Source: Lithobates sylvaticus (lineage: Eukaryota > Chordata > Amphibia > Anura > Ranidae). From it: a stretch of DNA of 64,000 nucleotides. The translations under genes and the position numbers were made by a program. The stretch covers positions 372,584,945 through 372,648,944 of the forward strand of contig CM053030.1 of assembly GCA_028564925.1 (NCBI GenBank), given 5' to 3'. This document shows positions 1 to 11,405 of this stretch, one piece after another; the stretch's first letter is position 1, and each line of letters opens with the position of its first letter. The notes beneath the pieces are model-generated. The model was given only the letters and a program-made list of their open reading frames with translations, had not been told where the DNA came from and did no database searches.

Positions 1-3000
1 TATACACCAGCGTCTAGCGGCACCCGGGTACCCTTCAGGCATTTTCTGCGCCCCCGCAGGAGAATTACCTGACTCGCTCCAGTTGAGCTGATTTACTGGT
101 TTAGGGAATGGGCACTCCGAGTTCCCCAACGGTTGTGCAGGGTGGGGGGAGGGTAGGGGGGGGAAGGGATGGGGTTATTTTTATTCAAATGTTTATTTTC
201 TATTAATACATGGTCGCTGTACATGCTAGAATTCACACCTGCTGGTATCCTATGGAGGGGGGTAAATCATCAACAGCCTGCCACGATACAGGGAACCCTT
301 AGTCATATAGGGGTAGTCGGGGATGGGCGGTGGGGGGGATCTCCCACAGGTCCTAGATATAGCTACTCCCCTTTTAGTCACACAATACAGACACCGCCAT
401 GGCCCAGCTGAAACTCATGTCATGGAACGTTAGGGGACTTAATGATAAACTTAAACGAACCCTGGTCCTGACCTATATTAAGAAGCATAGCCCCCATATA
501 TGCATCCTACAGGAGACCCATTTAACGGGAGGTAGAGTAATGGGCCTAAAGAAACCCTGGACTGGTCATTGTTATCATGCTACTTACTCCAACTACGCAC
601 GGGGGGTCAGTGTACTAATCCACAAATCTCTGACACATGAGCTGCTAGATGTAAAGATCGACCCAGGGGGTAGATACGTAATTCTGCACATGGTCATAGA
701 CACAATTGAGCTAATATTGGTGGGGCTGTATATGCCGCCTCCGGCCTCTATGACACTCCTACAAAAACTGGTCCCTATCCTTGCCAGCTACCCCACGGAC
801 AATCTGCTCATTGCGGGGGACTTCAACATGGTGCTTAACCCCTCATTGGACAGATTGACACAAAGTACGAGTGTGGACTCCCCCTTATCTAAGTGGGTGT
901 CCCTATATGGCATGACGGACGTGTGGCGATGGAAACATCCAAACGACCGGGCCTTCACATGCCACTCGGCCTCCCATAGGGCTATGTCCAGAATAGACCT
1001 TATTCTGGCCAGCGGTGGATTGCTGTCTCGGGTAAGGGCGATTGAAATGCTGCCACGAGGCATATCAGATCATGCTCCCATGCTGTGTACTGTCCAGACC
1101 TGCACCCCACCCTCGGAAAGAACTTGGAGATTATCCCGATATTGGATCGCTGATCCGAGGGTGGAGGAAGAAATAGACTCTCAGATCCAGACGTTCTGGA
1201 CGTCAAACGCAAACTCTGCGTCAGTGCACAGTGTTTGGGATGCCTTCAAGGCCTATATACGTGGCTCCTACATATCATCCATCTCTAAGGCCAGGCAGGA
1301 TTCCACTTTAGCACTACAGGAAGCTGAGGTCAAGGCCAGCGAACTAGAGACCAGGTATGCCTCCACTCAGAACCCTGTTACATACATAGACATGCAGAAT
1401 GCACATAGGGAAGCAATGTTGATCAGAATCTCCTAGGCCAATAAGCAGCAGTTAGCGCAGACCCACCGCATTTTTGAGCAGGGGGGCAAGACTGGGCGCC
1501 TATTAGCCTGGTTGGCCAGGGAGCAACAACCCCCCACATCCATAGCCCGGGTTCGAGCCCATGATGGGACGACACTCTTGGACCCCATGCTCATAAATGC
1601 TAGATTTGCCTCCTACTATGAGGAGCTCTACTCCTCCAAAGTGGACTACACCACACCTGAACTACACTCTTTCCTAGACAGGATAACCTTCCCCTCGTTA
1701 ACTAGTGAGGCCCGGGATAAACTCGACAGCGAAATAACCGAAAAGGAGGTCCAACAGGCCCTGGGGGAACTGCAAGCGGGGAAAACGACAGGCACCGACG
1801 GTATTCCACCGGAATTCTATAAACATTATGGGGAACAATTGATACCGAAATTGCATCACACCATAGTCAAATCTCTGGGTGAGGGGACTCTCCCAGCATC
1901 TATGGCAGAAGCAATCATAGTGGTGATAGCTAAGCCGGGCAAGGACCCAGAGCTATGCTCCTCTTATCGCCCCATCTCCTTGCTAAATGCTGACGCTAAG
2001 GTGCTCACTAAAGTATTGGCAAGGAGATTAAACGAGGTGATCCTTTCCCTGGTACATGGGGACCAGTCGGGCTTTATGCCCGGCAAAGGGACGGACATAA
2101 ATCTAAGACGGCTGTACTCGGTCCTGGGATCTCACTCACTGTTAGCCCCAGCGGATGCAATGGCCTCCCTAGACGCGGAGAAAGCGTTCGATTCAGTTGA
2201 ATGGAACTATCTTTGGGAGGTCCTGCACGGCTTCGGCTTTGGCCCCCGGTTCATATCTTGGATTAGGTCCCTTTATGTCACCCCGAGGGCCAGGGTATGC
2301 ACGGGATCGATCATCTCCTCCCCTTTTCTCCTCCACAGGGGCACAAGACAAGGGTGCCCTCTTTCGCCGACGCTCTTTGCGTTAGCAGTGGAGCCCATGG
2401 CGATTTTGGTACGTGAATCTTCAGAAATTCGCGGCATCCCCTTGGGCCCTGTGGAGGAGAGAATATCCCTCTACGTAGACGACACCCTCCTCTTTATAAG
2501 GGACGCGCCCGCGTGCCTCGATAAGGCTCTTGACCTTATTAACACCTTCGGCCAGTATTCGGGCATCCGGGTCAACTGGGGTAAGTCGGCATTATTCGCA
2601 CTTCACCCCTCAGACGCTAATCTACCAACTAATACACCTCTACAAATAGTCTCCCAATTTAAATACTTAGGTGTCAATATTCATAGAGACCTTCGCCAAT
2701 TTATCCCCCTCAATCTGGACACGGTTCTGACCTCCTTGGCCCAGAGCTGCGCATCCTGGAAAACCCTCCCCCTAACGCCCGTTGGTAGAGTCAATCTAGT
2801 GAAAATGGCAATTCTCCCCAAGTTCACTTACCTGTTTAGACACACACCAGTGCTCATCCCACAAACCTTCTTCAGGAAACTAAATAGTATACCATTTATT
2901 TGGAACGGGGCCACACCTAGAATAGCACACAGCACACTGCAGCTCCCCATGTCACTGGGAGGCCTCGCGCTGCCCTGCTTCCTGAAATATTACTGGGCGG

Positions 3001-4550
3001 CGGTCCTGGTGACGGTCAAGTGGTGGTTGGCAGAGGACCTGCCTAACCCTGCGGCTAAATTGGAGGCGGCACTGTTGGGATCACACTCGGCACTACAGAA
3101 CCTGATCTATAGGGGCCCCAAATCGAGCCCAAACGTGACCCCCTCAATGCGGGTGACGCTGCGGGTCTGGGATACAATTAGAGGGAAGATAGAGGAGCCA
3201 CATACCTGGTCCCCGAACACCCCGCTATGGAATAACCCGAGACTCCCTCAATTTAGCACCATCCCTGACACGACGTTATGGATACGTAATGGGATCACTA
3301 CCCTGGCTGATGTCGTCTCTGGTAATACACTACTTCCCTTTAACGACTTAAAGAGGAGGCACGAACTCCCTAATTATATGTTTTTCAGATATTTCCAACT
3401 AAGGCATGCATATTCCGCGCAGTTTCCCCAGCCTATCACTTTGAATACTAACCCCATAGAAGATCTCCTCACTGGAGATAGGGATGTGAAACCACTCTCG
3501 GCTCTCTACACGGTGCTGATAGGTCTGGATACATCTTCGGTGTCCAGGCTGTATGATAAATGGAAGGCAGCTATCCCAGATATGGCGGATGACGATTGGG
3601 AAGAAGGTATACAGCAATACCTCCCGCTCATGATATCGTCCCGGGATCGCTATACGCAGCTCAGATTTATCCACCAGGCATATTACTCTCCAAAACGACT
3701 AGCTGGTATATACCCCAATAGAAGTGACCTCTGCCCTAAATGTATGATAGCCACGGGGACCTTTATGCATGTGATTTGGTCTTGTGATCGTCTCCAGACT
3801 TACTGGAGGGCTGTCACGGCTGAGATCAATGCAATAGGGCAGATACATGTGCCGTGTAGTCCACTGCCTCTCTTACTGGGGATAGTAGACTCCTTACAGA
3901 CAACCCAAGCAAAGAAGCTTTTTGTCTTCTACACAGCCTTCTACGCCAGGAAGGCGATCCTTCTTAAGTGGAATGACCCCTGTCCCCCCACAATTTCCCA
4001 GTGGAAGGCACTAGTGGATGCAGCACTCCCAATGTATAAACTAACATATCTGGGTCGTAACTGTCCAAAAAAGTTTGACAAAATATGGGCGGCCTGGGCA
4101 CAGGAAAGGCAGATAGATCTCCCAGGGAGTCCCAACTGACGCTCTCCCTGGCCCAACAGCGATTGGAGAGGACACGAAATAAGATTAGGCGGGTCCTATG
4201 CTCCAAAGGATGAGTCTCCATGCTCTACTGATATCTGGGTGGTAGGTCCTAAGAGGATGTACCCCGTGGCATGTGTGAAGAAGCATTGAATACCATTGTA
4301 ACTCCCCTTACCACTAATTATATAGGGAATATGCCTGCTAACAACTTGGAAGCTAGCTGTATGTACCTGTGGAATGTCATTGACTGTTATCACCAAATGT
4401 CGCAATAGAAGCTGGCTGTTAGATGAATGACTGTTCATTTATTGTATAACCCTTCTTCCTGCTGTGATACCTCTTGAAACGAATGAAAAGTGTACCAATG
4501 TCATAACCTGTTATGTACAAAATTTGAATAAAGTTTTTTGTTAAAAAAAA
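1..4550 (+). mobile_element. Tx1-like L1 LINE, 5'-truncated by window edge
   Basis: Non-LTR retrotransposon on the plus strand. ORF2 (399-4139) encodes an AP-type endonuclease and a reverse transcriptase. It is followed by a ~400-bp 3' UTR that ends at 4527-4550 with an AATAAA-like signal and a short A run. Bases 1-398 hold no long protein I recognise and probably cover the end of ORF1 plus the inter-ORF spacer. The 5' end lies outside the window, so a target-site duplication cannot be tested. The amino-acid pattern resembles the Tx1 branch of L1 known from amphibians. One internal stop suggests a young copy. Confidence 0.9.
399..4139 (+). pseudogene. L1 ORF2: endonuclease-reverse transcriptase with one in-frame stop
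   Basis: Nicks target DNA and copies the LINE RNA at the nick (target-primed reverse transcription). The frame starts at the ATG at 399 and runs 1246 codons to TGA, except for a TAG at 1434-1436 (codon 346); reading continues in the same frame after it. The endonuclease domain covers residues 1-230: SWNVRGLN (8-15), LQETH (37-41), GDFN (140-143) and SDH (223-225). Reverse transcriptase covers about residues 460-760, with SSYRPISLLN, GQ/DQSGF-type and GCPLSP motifs and the catalytic YVDD at 692-695 (bases 2472-2483); YVDD replaces the commoner FADD. A C-terminal zinc-knuckle-like CPKC...H...C lies at residues 1112-1129. The stop falls in the linker after the endonuclease, so RT would not be made from this copy by ordinary translation. 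The family match is certain; the rest of the frame is uninterrupted. Confidence 0.92.
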
Positions 4551-4966
4551 GATCATATACAGTATACGTAACAGTGTCAAGATCCATCTCTATAAGGTAA
4601 GTAAGCTTTTGAGTAGGGATGAGCCCGATGTTCGAGTCGAACGCAAGTTCGACTCGAACACCGGGTGTTCGCCGAACAGCGCACAATATGTGGTGTTTGC
4701 GGCAAATTCGAAAGCCGCCAGAACACCGTTAAAGTCTATGGGACACTAACATGAAAAAATCAAAAGTGCTAATTTTAAAGGCTTATATGCAAGTTATTGT
4801 CATTAAAAGTGTTTGGGGACCTGGGTCCTGCCCCAGGGGACATGTATCAATGCAAAACATTTTTTTTAAAACGTACATTTTTTCAGGAGCAGTGATTTGT
4901 TTAAATAAAGTGAAACAATTAAAAAATGCTTAAAGTGAAACAATTAAAAAATAAATATTTCTTTAA

Positions 4967-5786
4967 CCGCTTCCCGACCACCTCACGCAGATATACTGCG
5001 GCAGAATGGCGCTCGCGACCCGGTCGGAGCTGAAGAAAGGGGAGAGTTTTGTGTAAGCCTGTCACTGTTCCCGGTCATCAGGAAAGCCGATCAATGACGT
5101 CAGACGTCAGCCCCGCCCCCTAATGTGTAAAAAACACACACACGTCACAGCCCATAACCCCTCCCCTCCCCCTAGTGGTTAACTCTTTCACTACAACTGT
5201 CATTTATACAGGAATCAATGCATTTAAATAGCATTGATTGCTGTATAAATGACAATGGTCCCAAAAATGTGTCAAAAATGTCTGATGTGTCCGCCATAAT
5301 GTCGCAGTAACAATAAAAATCGCTGATTGCCGCCATTACTAGTAAAAAAAAAAAAAATATTAATAAAAATGCTATAAAACTATCCCCTATTTTGTAAATG
5401 CTATAACTTTTGCGCAAACCAATCAATAATCGCTAATTGCGATTTTTTTTACCAAAAATATGTAGAAGAATACGTATCGGCCTAAACTGAGGAAAAAAAA
5501 AGTTTTTTTACATATTTTTTGGGAATATTTATTATAGCAAAAAGCAAAAAATATTGCATTGTTTTCAAAATTGTCGCTCTATTTTTATTTATAGCGCAAA
5601 AAATAAAAACCGCAGGGGCGATCAAATACCACCAAAAGAAAGCTCTATTTGTGGGAAAAAAAGGACGCCAATTTTGTTTGGGAGCCATGTCGCACGACCG
5701 CGCAATTGTCAGTTAAAGCGACGCAGTGCCGAATCGCAAAAAGGGGCCTGGTCCTTTGGCTGCCAATTGGTCCGGGGCTGAAGTGG
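4967..5786. mobile_element. piggyBac-like MITE with TTAA target duplication
   Basis: An 820-bp non-coding element flanked by TTAA at 4963-4966 and 5787-5790. Imperfect ends are CCGCTTC / GAAGTGG. Assignment to piggyBac rests on the TTAA duplication and short inverted ends; no transposase is present. The interior is AT-rich, with paired 'accaaaaatatgtagaagaatacg' type segments. A close relative lies at 44948-45926 and decayed relatives near 13546 and 21917. It splits the hAT-like copy 4614-6545, whose intact relative at about 49462 shows the unoccupied TTTAAA site. Confidence 0.75.
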
Positions 5787-5954
5787 TTAAATATCGTGAC
5801 TGGGGGTGTCTATAGTATGCCTGCAAAGTGGCGCAGTTTAGAACAGTACCACTGCAAAATTACATTTCTAAAGCAACAATTGTCATTTAAAACTGATCGC
5901 GGATGTTATGAATTGTCGGGTCTCGGCAATATAGATAAAACTCATTAATAAAAA

Positions 5955-6545
5955 AAAAAAAGAGCATGGGTACCCCCCAGTCCATTACCAGGCCCTTTGG
6001 GTCTGGTATGAATATTAAGGGTAACCCTGCGCCAAATTAAAACAAAAATGGCGTAGGGGTCCCCCCCAAAATCCATACCAGAACCCTTAGGTCTGGTATG
6101 GATTTTAAGGGGAACCCTGCGCCAAAAAAAAAAAAAAAATGGTGTAGGGGTCGGCCCCCCCTAAAATCCATACCAGACCCTTATCCGAGCACACAATCTG
6201 GCAGGCCGCAGGAAAAGAGAACCCTGAACCATACCAGGCCACATGCCCTCAACATGGGGAGGGTGCTTTGAGGTCTGACCCCAAAGCACCTTGTCCCCAT
6301 ATTGATGGGGACAAGAGCCTCATCCCCACAACCCTTGCCCGGTGGTTGTGGGGTGTATGCGGGCTGTGGGCTTATCGAAATCTGGAAGCCCCCTTTAACA
6401 AGGGGACCCCCAGATCCCGGCCTCCCCCGTGTGAATTGGAAATGGGGTATATCGTACCCCTACCATTTTACAAAAAAGTGTCAAAAATTTTAAAAAAGAC
6501 AAGAGACAGCTTGGGTCAAGTCCTTTATTAAAAAACAAAAAAAAT
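5955..6545. repeat. Half of palindromic cargo module with tandem hairpin units
   Basis: Within the hAT-like copy. Bases 5966-6178 hold tandem ~90-bp units, each itself an inverted repeat: 'ggtctggtatggatttt'...'aaaatccataccagacc' around a poly-A/T loop bounded by GCGCC / GGTGT. Bases 6175-6460 carry the conserved blocks 'aagcaccttgtccccat', 'ttatcgaaatctgg' and 'cccagatcccgg' that recur in the palindromes at 32.0-34.3 and 46.9-49.7 kb. Confidence 0.7.
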
Positions 6546-6719
6546 TAAAATGTCCCACGATGTCCATTCATTTTCTATCTATTTTTTACAGACGGATCAG
6601 AAGAAAAAAAAAGCCGCAACCGATCCGCTCCCGCCGACTGACGCGCTTGAAACGCATATTGTTAGACAGGTTAATCTGGTTGTCGCAGGCTGGTCGAGTA
6701 GAGCTTGGAATTTTCTTTG

Positions 6720-7195
6720 GATTCTTTCCTTGGTCCTGCTTTGATAGCGGCTTTCAGCTCGTCTTCATTGTTGGGTCTGGTGTCTCATCTTCCTCCTGAC
6801 AATACCCCACAGATTATCTATAGGGTTTAGGTCAGGCGAGTTTGCTGGCCAATTGAGCACAGTGATACCATGATCATTGGCCAGGTATTGGTACTTTTGG
6901 CAGTGTGGGCAGGAGCCAAGTCCTGCTGGAAAATTAAATCAACATCTCCATAAAGCTGGTCAGTGGAGGGAAGGATGAAGTGCTCTAGAATTTCCTGATA
7001 GAGGGCTGTGCTTACTCTGGATTAGATAAAACACAGTGGACCAACACCAGCATATGACATGGCTCCCCAAATCATCACTGACTGTGGAAACTTAACACTG
7101 GACCTCATGCAACTTGGATTTTGTGTCTCTCCACTCTTCCTCCAGACTCTGGGACCTTGATTCCCAAATGAAATGCAACATTTTCTACAGTCAGT
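6720..7195 (-). mobile_element. Tc1-like transposon fragment
   Basis: Reverse-strand translation matches the middle and C-terminal part of a Tc1 transposase: SFGNQGPRVWRKSG, KFPQSVMIWGAMS and GVGPLCFI, then QQDLAPAHTAKS and a stretch around the final catalytic Glu. It is the same family as the longer copy at 61168-62566. It is only about 475 bp, with several frame breaks and no terminal repeats, so it is a dead fragment lying next to the truncated hAT-like copy. Confidence 0.8.
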
Positions 7196-7551
7196 ACATT
7201 GCCTGTAATGCACTGTGGATGGATGGACAGCCGCTGTAGACTAAGTAACGTACCCGTACGTCCCCTGCCTGTCTTTGAGTTTAGGGTGTGCCCATGCATG
7301 CCCTTGGACAGCAACTGCTGTGATTGTACACAGAGGAAGCCTGTCAGCAAGTCCCAGCCAACGATTTGTGGCCAGGACCTGCTGATCGGCTGTATACAAT
7401 CACAGCCCAGAGCTTTGTGTTGGTAAAAGGAATGCAAAGGGATGAGAAACTGAGGGATCTCTTAGTGAAAGCAACACACTATACACATATTACACATAGT
7501 TAGGCACATATTTGACACCTTTATCGCCCTAGTACAGTGAGTACTACAGTA
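7196..7551. other. Unassigned segment with a short inverted repeat
   Basis: No gene recognised. 'gctgtgattgtacacag' (7318-7335) and 'ctgtatacaatcacagc' (7390-7407) form an imperfect inverted repeat around a ~55-bp loop, so this may be part of a small MITE. The rest shows nothing I can name. Confidence 0.4.
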
Positions 7552-7826
7552 CGAGGGATGAGCTCGGTGTTCAAGTCGAACGTAAGTACATAACGAACGT
7601 AAGTTCGTCTCGAACATCAGGTGTTCGCCCATTTGTCAAATTTAGAACATTATGGAGCCTTCGTGGCAAATTTGAGCGCCGTGGAATGCCCCATAATGCA
7701 CTGCGAGATTGCAGTGCATTGGCGTCTTAAAATTGGCCAAAGCATGCACCTGACCTGCATGTTTTGGCCAATCACAGAGAGAGACATAATTGGGCAGCTT
7801 AGTTAGTGGCGTGCAGGCAGTGTATT

Positions 7827-7863
<37 letters not shown>

Positions 7864-8690
7864 TATAGCCTCTGCATTTAGTGTAGATTAGATATTCGGT
7901 GTAGAATCTATATTCAGTCAGTACAGGCAGTGTATTTAAAAAAAAAAATGGAAAAACTCTGCCTCCATGGGAGGCGAACTCCACAACAGCCGTCTTTTTG
8001 TTTTGACGTAAATGGGTGATCCCACCCCCTCCGACGTCACATGACATCACCTGATGTCAGAAGGGGGCGGGGTCACTTGGTTATGTCAGCAGGTGGCCCC
8101 GCCCTTGGCTATATAAGAGCTATCAAAGCAAAAAGATGACGGTTGGTGGAACACCTCCCATTTCAGTTTTTTTGGGGGGGTGGGCATGGCTATATATATT
8201 TATTTATCTCCTCTCCTTCTCTGTGTCCAGAGGCAGCTCTCTCCGCCGGCAACTGACAGGAGCGGATCAGAGGAGGAGAGACTGTGTGGTCAGAGACTGC
8301 AGAGACTGCTGTGTTTCCTGCCCATGCCCATGCCCCCTCCCTCCTCCTGTCAGAGGAGGAGAGTGAAGCAGCTGAAGATAGGAGGGGCTTTCTCCGTGTT
8401 AAGAGAGACAAGCCGCACAGGGATGTCACTAGGGGTGGGGGGGAGGCGTTCCGTTCCTGACATGTATTCCAGTTCTCCTCCTCCTCCTCCTCTCTGTGTC
8501 TCACTGCCGCCTGCTGCCCAAGCCTGTCACAATTTGCTCTTCACCCAGGCGGTGCGGCTGCACACTGTCCTCTCCTCTCCAGCTGCTGCCCGGGTGTTTT
8601 TATGTACCAGAGCTGCCCAAGCTGGTGCGGTAATGGGCGGGGGTTGCTGATGAGGTTGGTTTTTGTTGGGGGGGTGGTTCGTCCTGAGGG
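7552..8690 (+). mobile_element. hAT-like palindromic element, decayed copy 2 with central promoter block
   Basis: Starts with the family terminus (GAGGGATGAGCTCGGTGTTC) at 7552 and continues with the 'ccataatgcactgcgag' and 'ttggccaatcacag' segments also found at 37281 and 46931. A (TA)n tract lies at 7829-7868. Bases 8025-8130 hold the central-type promoter block: GACGTCAC, GGGGGCGGGGTC, a CCCCGCCC block and CTATATAAG. Downstream to about 8690 is C/T-rich sequence with no clear right end. The right boundary is uncertain. Confidence 0.6.
8025..8130 (+). promoter_or_regulatory. CRE / GC-box / TATA cluster in hAT-like copy
   Basis: In order: GACGTCAC (CRE-like), TGATGTCA, GGGGGCGGGGTC (GC box), GGCCCCGCCC and CTATATAAGAGC (TATA). 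The same set sits at the centre of the palindromes near 33200 and 48362. Promoter function is inferred from composition only. Confidence 0.5.
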
Positions 8691-8694
8691 GTCT

Positions 8695-9263
8695 TGTGAC
8701 GGACCTCGTACCCAAGATGTCTGCCGTAAATGCTTCCTCTGTCCGGTACCATACAATCCAAGACCCCTTAGCTCACCCAGTCACCAGACAACACTAGTGT
8801 AGGGTACATCAGGAATTAACTTTTATTTGACATGTCACACACATATATACAGTCAGATGACCTAACTTAATTAGCATGAGCTAATTATCTTAATCAACAC
8901 TGGACTCCTTCATTCAATTGCAGGGTTAATTAGCACACACAACAATAGGTGAAACACTCCTACAAGCCAGACTATACTCATTTACACAACAGACAGGCTG
9001 GCTGGAGTTCATGACATTAGCATCTGACAGCTTGTGTCCCAACAGTGTCATTCAGTGTATTGCTAATATGCCAAATACATATACAGATTCTATGTGTATT
9101 GGGGGGCCAGCATGGATCTGAATCCAAGTAACACCAGCTCAGGGGTCCCAGGCTTGCAGCTCAAAGAGCACCGTTCCCCCAAATGCCAGGGCCCATAATC
9201 ACAAGGTAATAGGCTCGCATTCAGTCCCCTCCAACAGCCTGTGTCCCGGCGAGGTCTGTCACA
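8695..9263 (-). mobile_element. Solo LTR, minus strand
   Basis: A 569-bp fossil LTR bounded by TGTGAC...GTCACA and flanked by the 5-bp duplication GGTCT (8690-8694 and 9264-9268). On the minus strand it carries a TATA-like stretch and an AATAAA signal, the normal LTR parts. There is no internal coding region, so it is a solo LTR left by recombination. An LTR retroelement of the ERV or Gypsy type is likely, but LTR sequence alone cannot settle the family. Clear ends and duplication suggest moderate age. Confidence 0.75.
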
Positions 9264-9268
9264 GGTCT

Positions 9269-9983
9269 GTACTAAAAGGGGGGTGGTTTGTCCTGGGGAG
9301 GGGGTCTATACTGACGGAGGGGGGTCTGTAATGAGGGGCGACTATAGTTGGTGGAGGGGAGAGTGTCACCATGTTTTACTGCACCGGGTGACACCAACCC
9401 TAGTGACGCCACTGCAGCTGCAGGCTCTTCTTCCCCCCTCCCTCTCCTCGTGCCCTGATGTACTAGTGAGCGGCGCTTGCCAGCACAGCCGCCCACTATG
9501 TTTCTTCCCTCGCCTTCATATTGGCCAGGGAAGAAATAGAAAAAAAAAGAGGAGCAGAGAAGAAGATTGTGGGACATGTAGTTCCGAGGACTGGCAGCCC
9601 CATTGTGACACGGAAACTGCAGCCCACACAACATGACAGGCTGAATGGGAGAGAGAGAGAGAGTCAGGAGCCCGGGAAAGCTTTCAGGGAAGTGCACCCA
9701 GGACTCCAGAGGGAGAGGACAGTGCTGAAGGAACACCATCAGAGAGAGAACCTCGCTGCCCAGCGCCACCAGAGGGAAAGCCACTCAGCCTAGCACCATA
9801 CCTGGTGGAGAAAGGAATGGAGTCATTGCCAGAATACAGATCTGGGTGCTACCCAGCGGAGTCACCACAGGTAATTCAGAGTGAGCTGACTCCTGACCAG
9901 AGGAACTGTTGTTGCTGTAACACCAGTTCAGGTGAGAAGGCTGAAAGGCCATTTTCTACTAACGTCCATAGGAGCTGCAGTCT
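9269..9983. other. Unassigned region, G-rich then purine-rich
   Basis: G-rich sequence (9269-9360) followed by mixed sequence with a GAGAGAGA run near 9650. Open frames of 90-170 codons exist on both strands but overlap one another and show no family motif, so I do not call a gene. 'ccctagtgacgccact' near 9397 echoes an inverted copy near 8410, so the two flanks of the solo LTR may belong to one older repeat. Confidence 0.4.
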
Positions 9984-11405
9984 CTGACCATCTCCTGTAT
10001 CATGTCCGCAGTTTCTGACCATCTCCTGTAGTATGTCTGCAGTCTCTGACCATCTCCTGTATTATATCCACAGTCTCTGACCATCACCTGTACTATGTCT
10101 GCAGTCTCTGACTGTCTCCTGTACTATGTCTGCAGTCTCTGACTGTCTCCTGTAGTATGTCTGCAGTCTCTGACCATCTCTTGTATCATGTCTACAGTCT
10201 CTGACCATCTCCTTTATCATGTCTGCAGTCTGTGACCATCTCTTGTATCATGTATGCAGTCTCTAAATATCTCTTGTATCATGTATTCAGTCTCTGACCA
10301 CCTCTTGTATCATGTCTGCAGTCTGTGACCATCTCTTTTATCATGTCTGCAGTCTCTGACCATCTCTTGTATCATGTCTGCAGTCTCTGACCATCTCTTG
10401 TATCATGTCTTCAGTCTCTGACCATCTCTCGTATCATGTCTGCAGTCTCTGACCATCTCTTTTATCATATTTGCAGTCTCTGACAATCTCTTGTATCATG
10501 TCTACAGTCTCTGACCATCTCTTGTATCATGTCTGCAGTCTCTGACCATCTTCTGCATCATGTCTGCAGTCTCTGACCATCTCCTGTACTATATCTGCAG
10601 TTTCTGACCATATTCTGTATCATGTCTACAGCCTCTGACCATCTCCTGTACTATATCTGCAGTCTCTGACCATCTTCTGTATCATGTCGGCCGTCTCTGA
10701 CCATCTCCTTTACTGTGTCTGCAGTTTCTGACCATATTCTGTATCATGTCTACAGTCTCTGACCATCTCCTGTACTATGTCTGCAGTCTCTGACTGTTTC
10801 TTGTATCATGTCTGCTGTCTCTGACCATCTCTTGTATTATGTCTGCAGTCTTTGACCATCTCTTGTATTATGTTGGCAGTCTCTGACCGTCTCTTGTATC
10901 ATGTCTGCAGTCTCTGACTATCTCCTGTACTATGTCTGCAGTCTTTGACCATCTTCTGTATCATGTCTGCAGTCTCTGACCATCTCCTGTACTATGTCTG
11001 CAGTCATTGACCGTCTCTTGTATCATGTATGCAGTCTCTGACCATTTCTTGTATTATGTCTGCAGTTTCTGATCTTCTCTTCTATCATGTCTGCAGTCTC
11101 TGACCATCTCTTGTATTATGTCTGCAGTCTCTGACCATCTATTTTATCATGTCTGCAGTCTCTGACCATCTCTTGTATCGTGTCTGCAGTCTCTGTCTAT
11201 CTTCTGTATCATGTCTGCCATCTCTGACCATCTCCTGTACTATGTCTGCAGTCTCTGACCATCTTCTGTATCATGTCTGCAGTCTCTGACCACCTCCTGT
11301 ACTATGTCTGCAGTCTTTGACTGTCTCCTGTATCATGTCTGCAGTCTCTGACCATTTCTTGTATCATGTCTGCCGTCTCCTCCAACCATCTCCTGTACTA
11401 TGTCT
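9984..11405. repeat. 31-bp minisatellite, about 46 units
   Basis: Direct tandem repeats of a ~31-bp unit of the form TCTGCAGTCTCTGACCATCT + CYTGTATCATG. Units differ by scattered substitutions (CTCCTGTACTATG versus CTCTTGTATCATG), and variants cluster in runs, as expected from local duplication. There is no spacer between units and no open frame along it. It is bounded by unrelated sequence on both sides. Confidence 0.95.

Larger units (their letters stand above)
4614..6545 (-). mobile_element. hAT-like palindromic element, truncated copy 1 (interrupted by TTAA MITE)
   Basis: Begins TAGGGATGAGC at 4614, the terminus of the hAT-like family seen whole at 46931-49736. Bases 4614-4962 match the right end of that element in reverse complement, including CCCCAGGGGACATG and the 'tcaggagcagtgatt' block. 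After the TTAA MITE (4967-5786) the match resumes with 'gggggtgtctatagtatgcc' and runs into the palindromic interior to about 6545, where 'gtcaagtcctttatt' marks the end of an arm. The remainder of the element is missing. No coding capacity is evident. Confidence 0.75.

Noticed and set aside
1434-1436. TAG in L1 ORF2 as a programmed recoding site
   Set aside because: No known recoding at this place in L1 and no obvious signal next to it; a simple nonsense change is more likely.
9241-9793. Possible host exon with 131- and 170-codon frames
   Set aside because: Frames overlap on opposite strands, contain simple sequence and have no recognisable motif or consistent splice sites.
9984-11405. CRISPR-like regular 31-bp repeats
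   Set aside because: Units are contiguous with no unique spacers, and the context is a vertebrate genome; it is a minisatellite.
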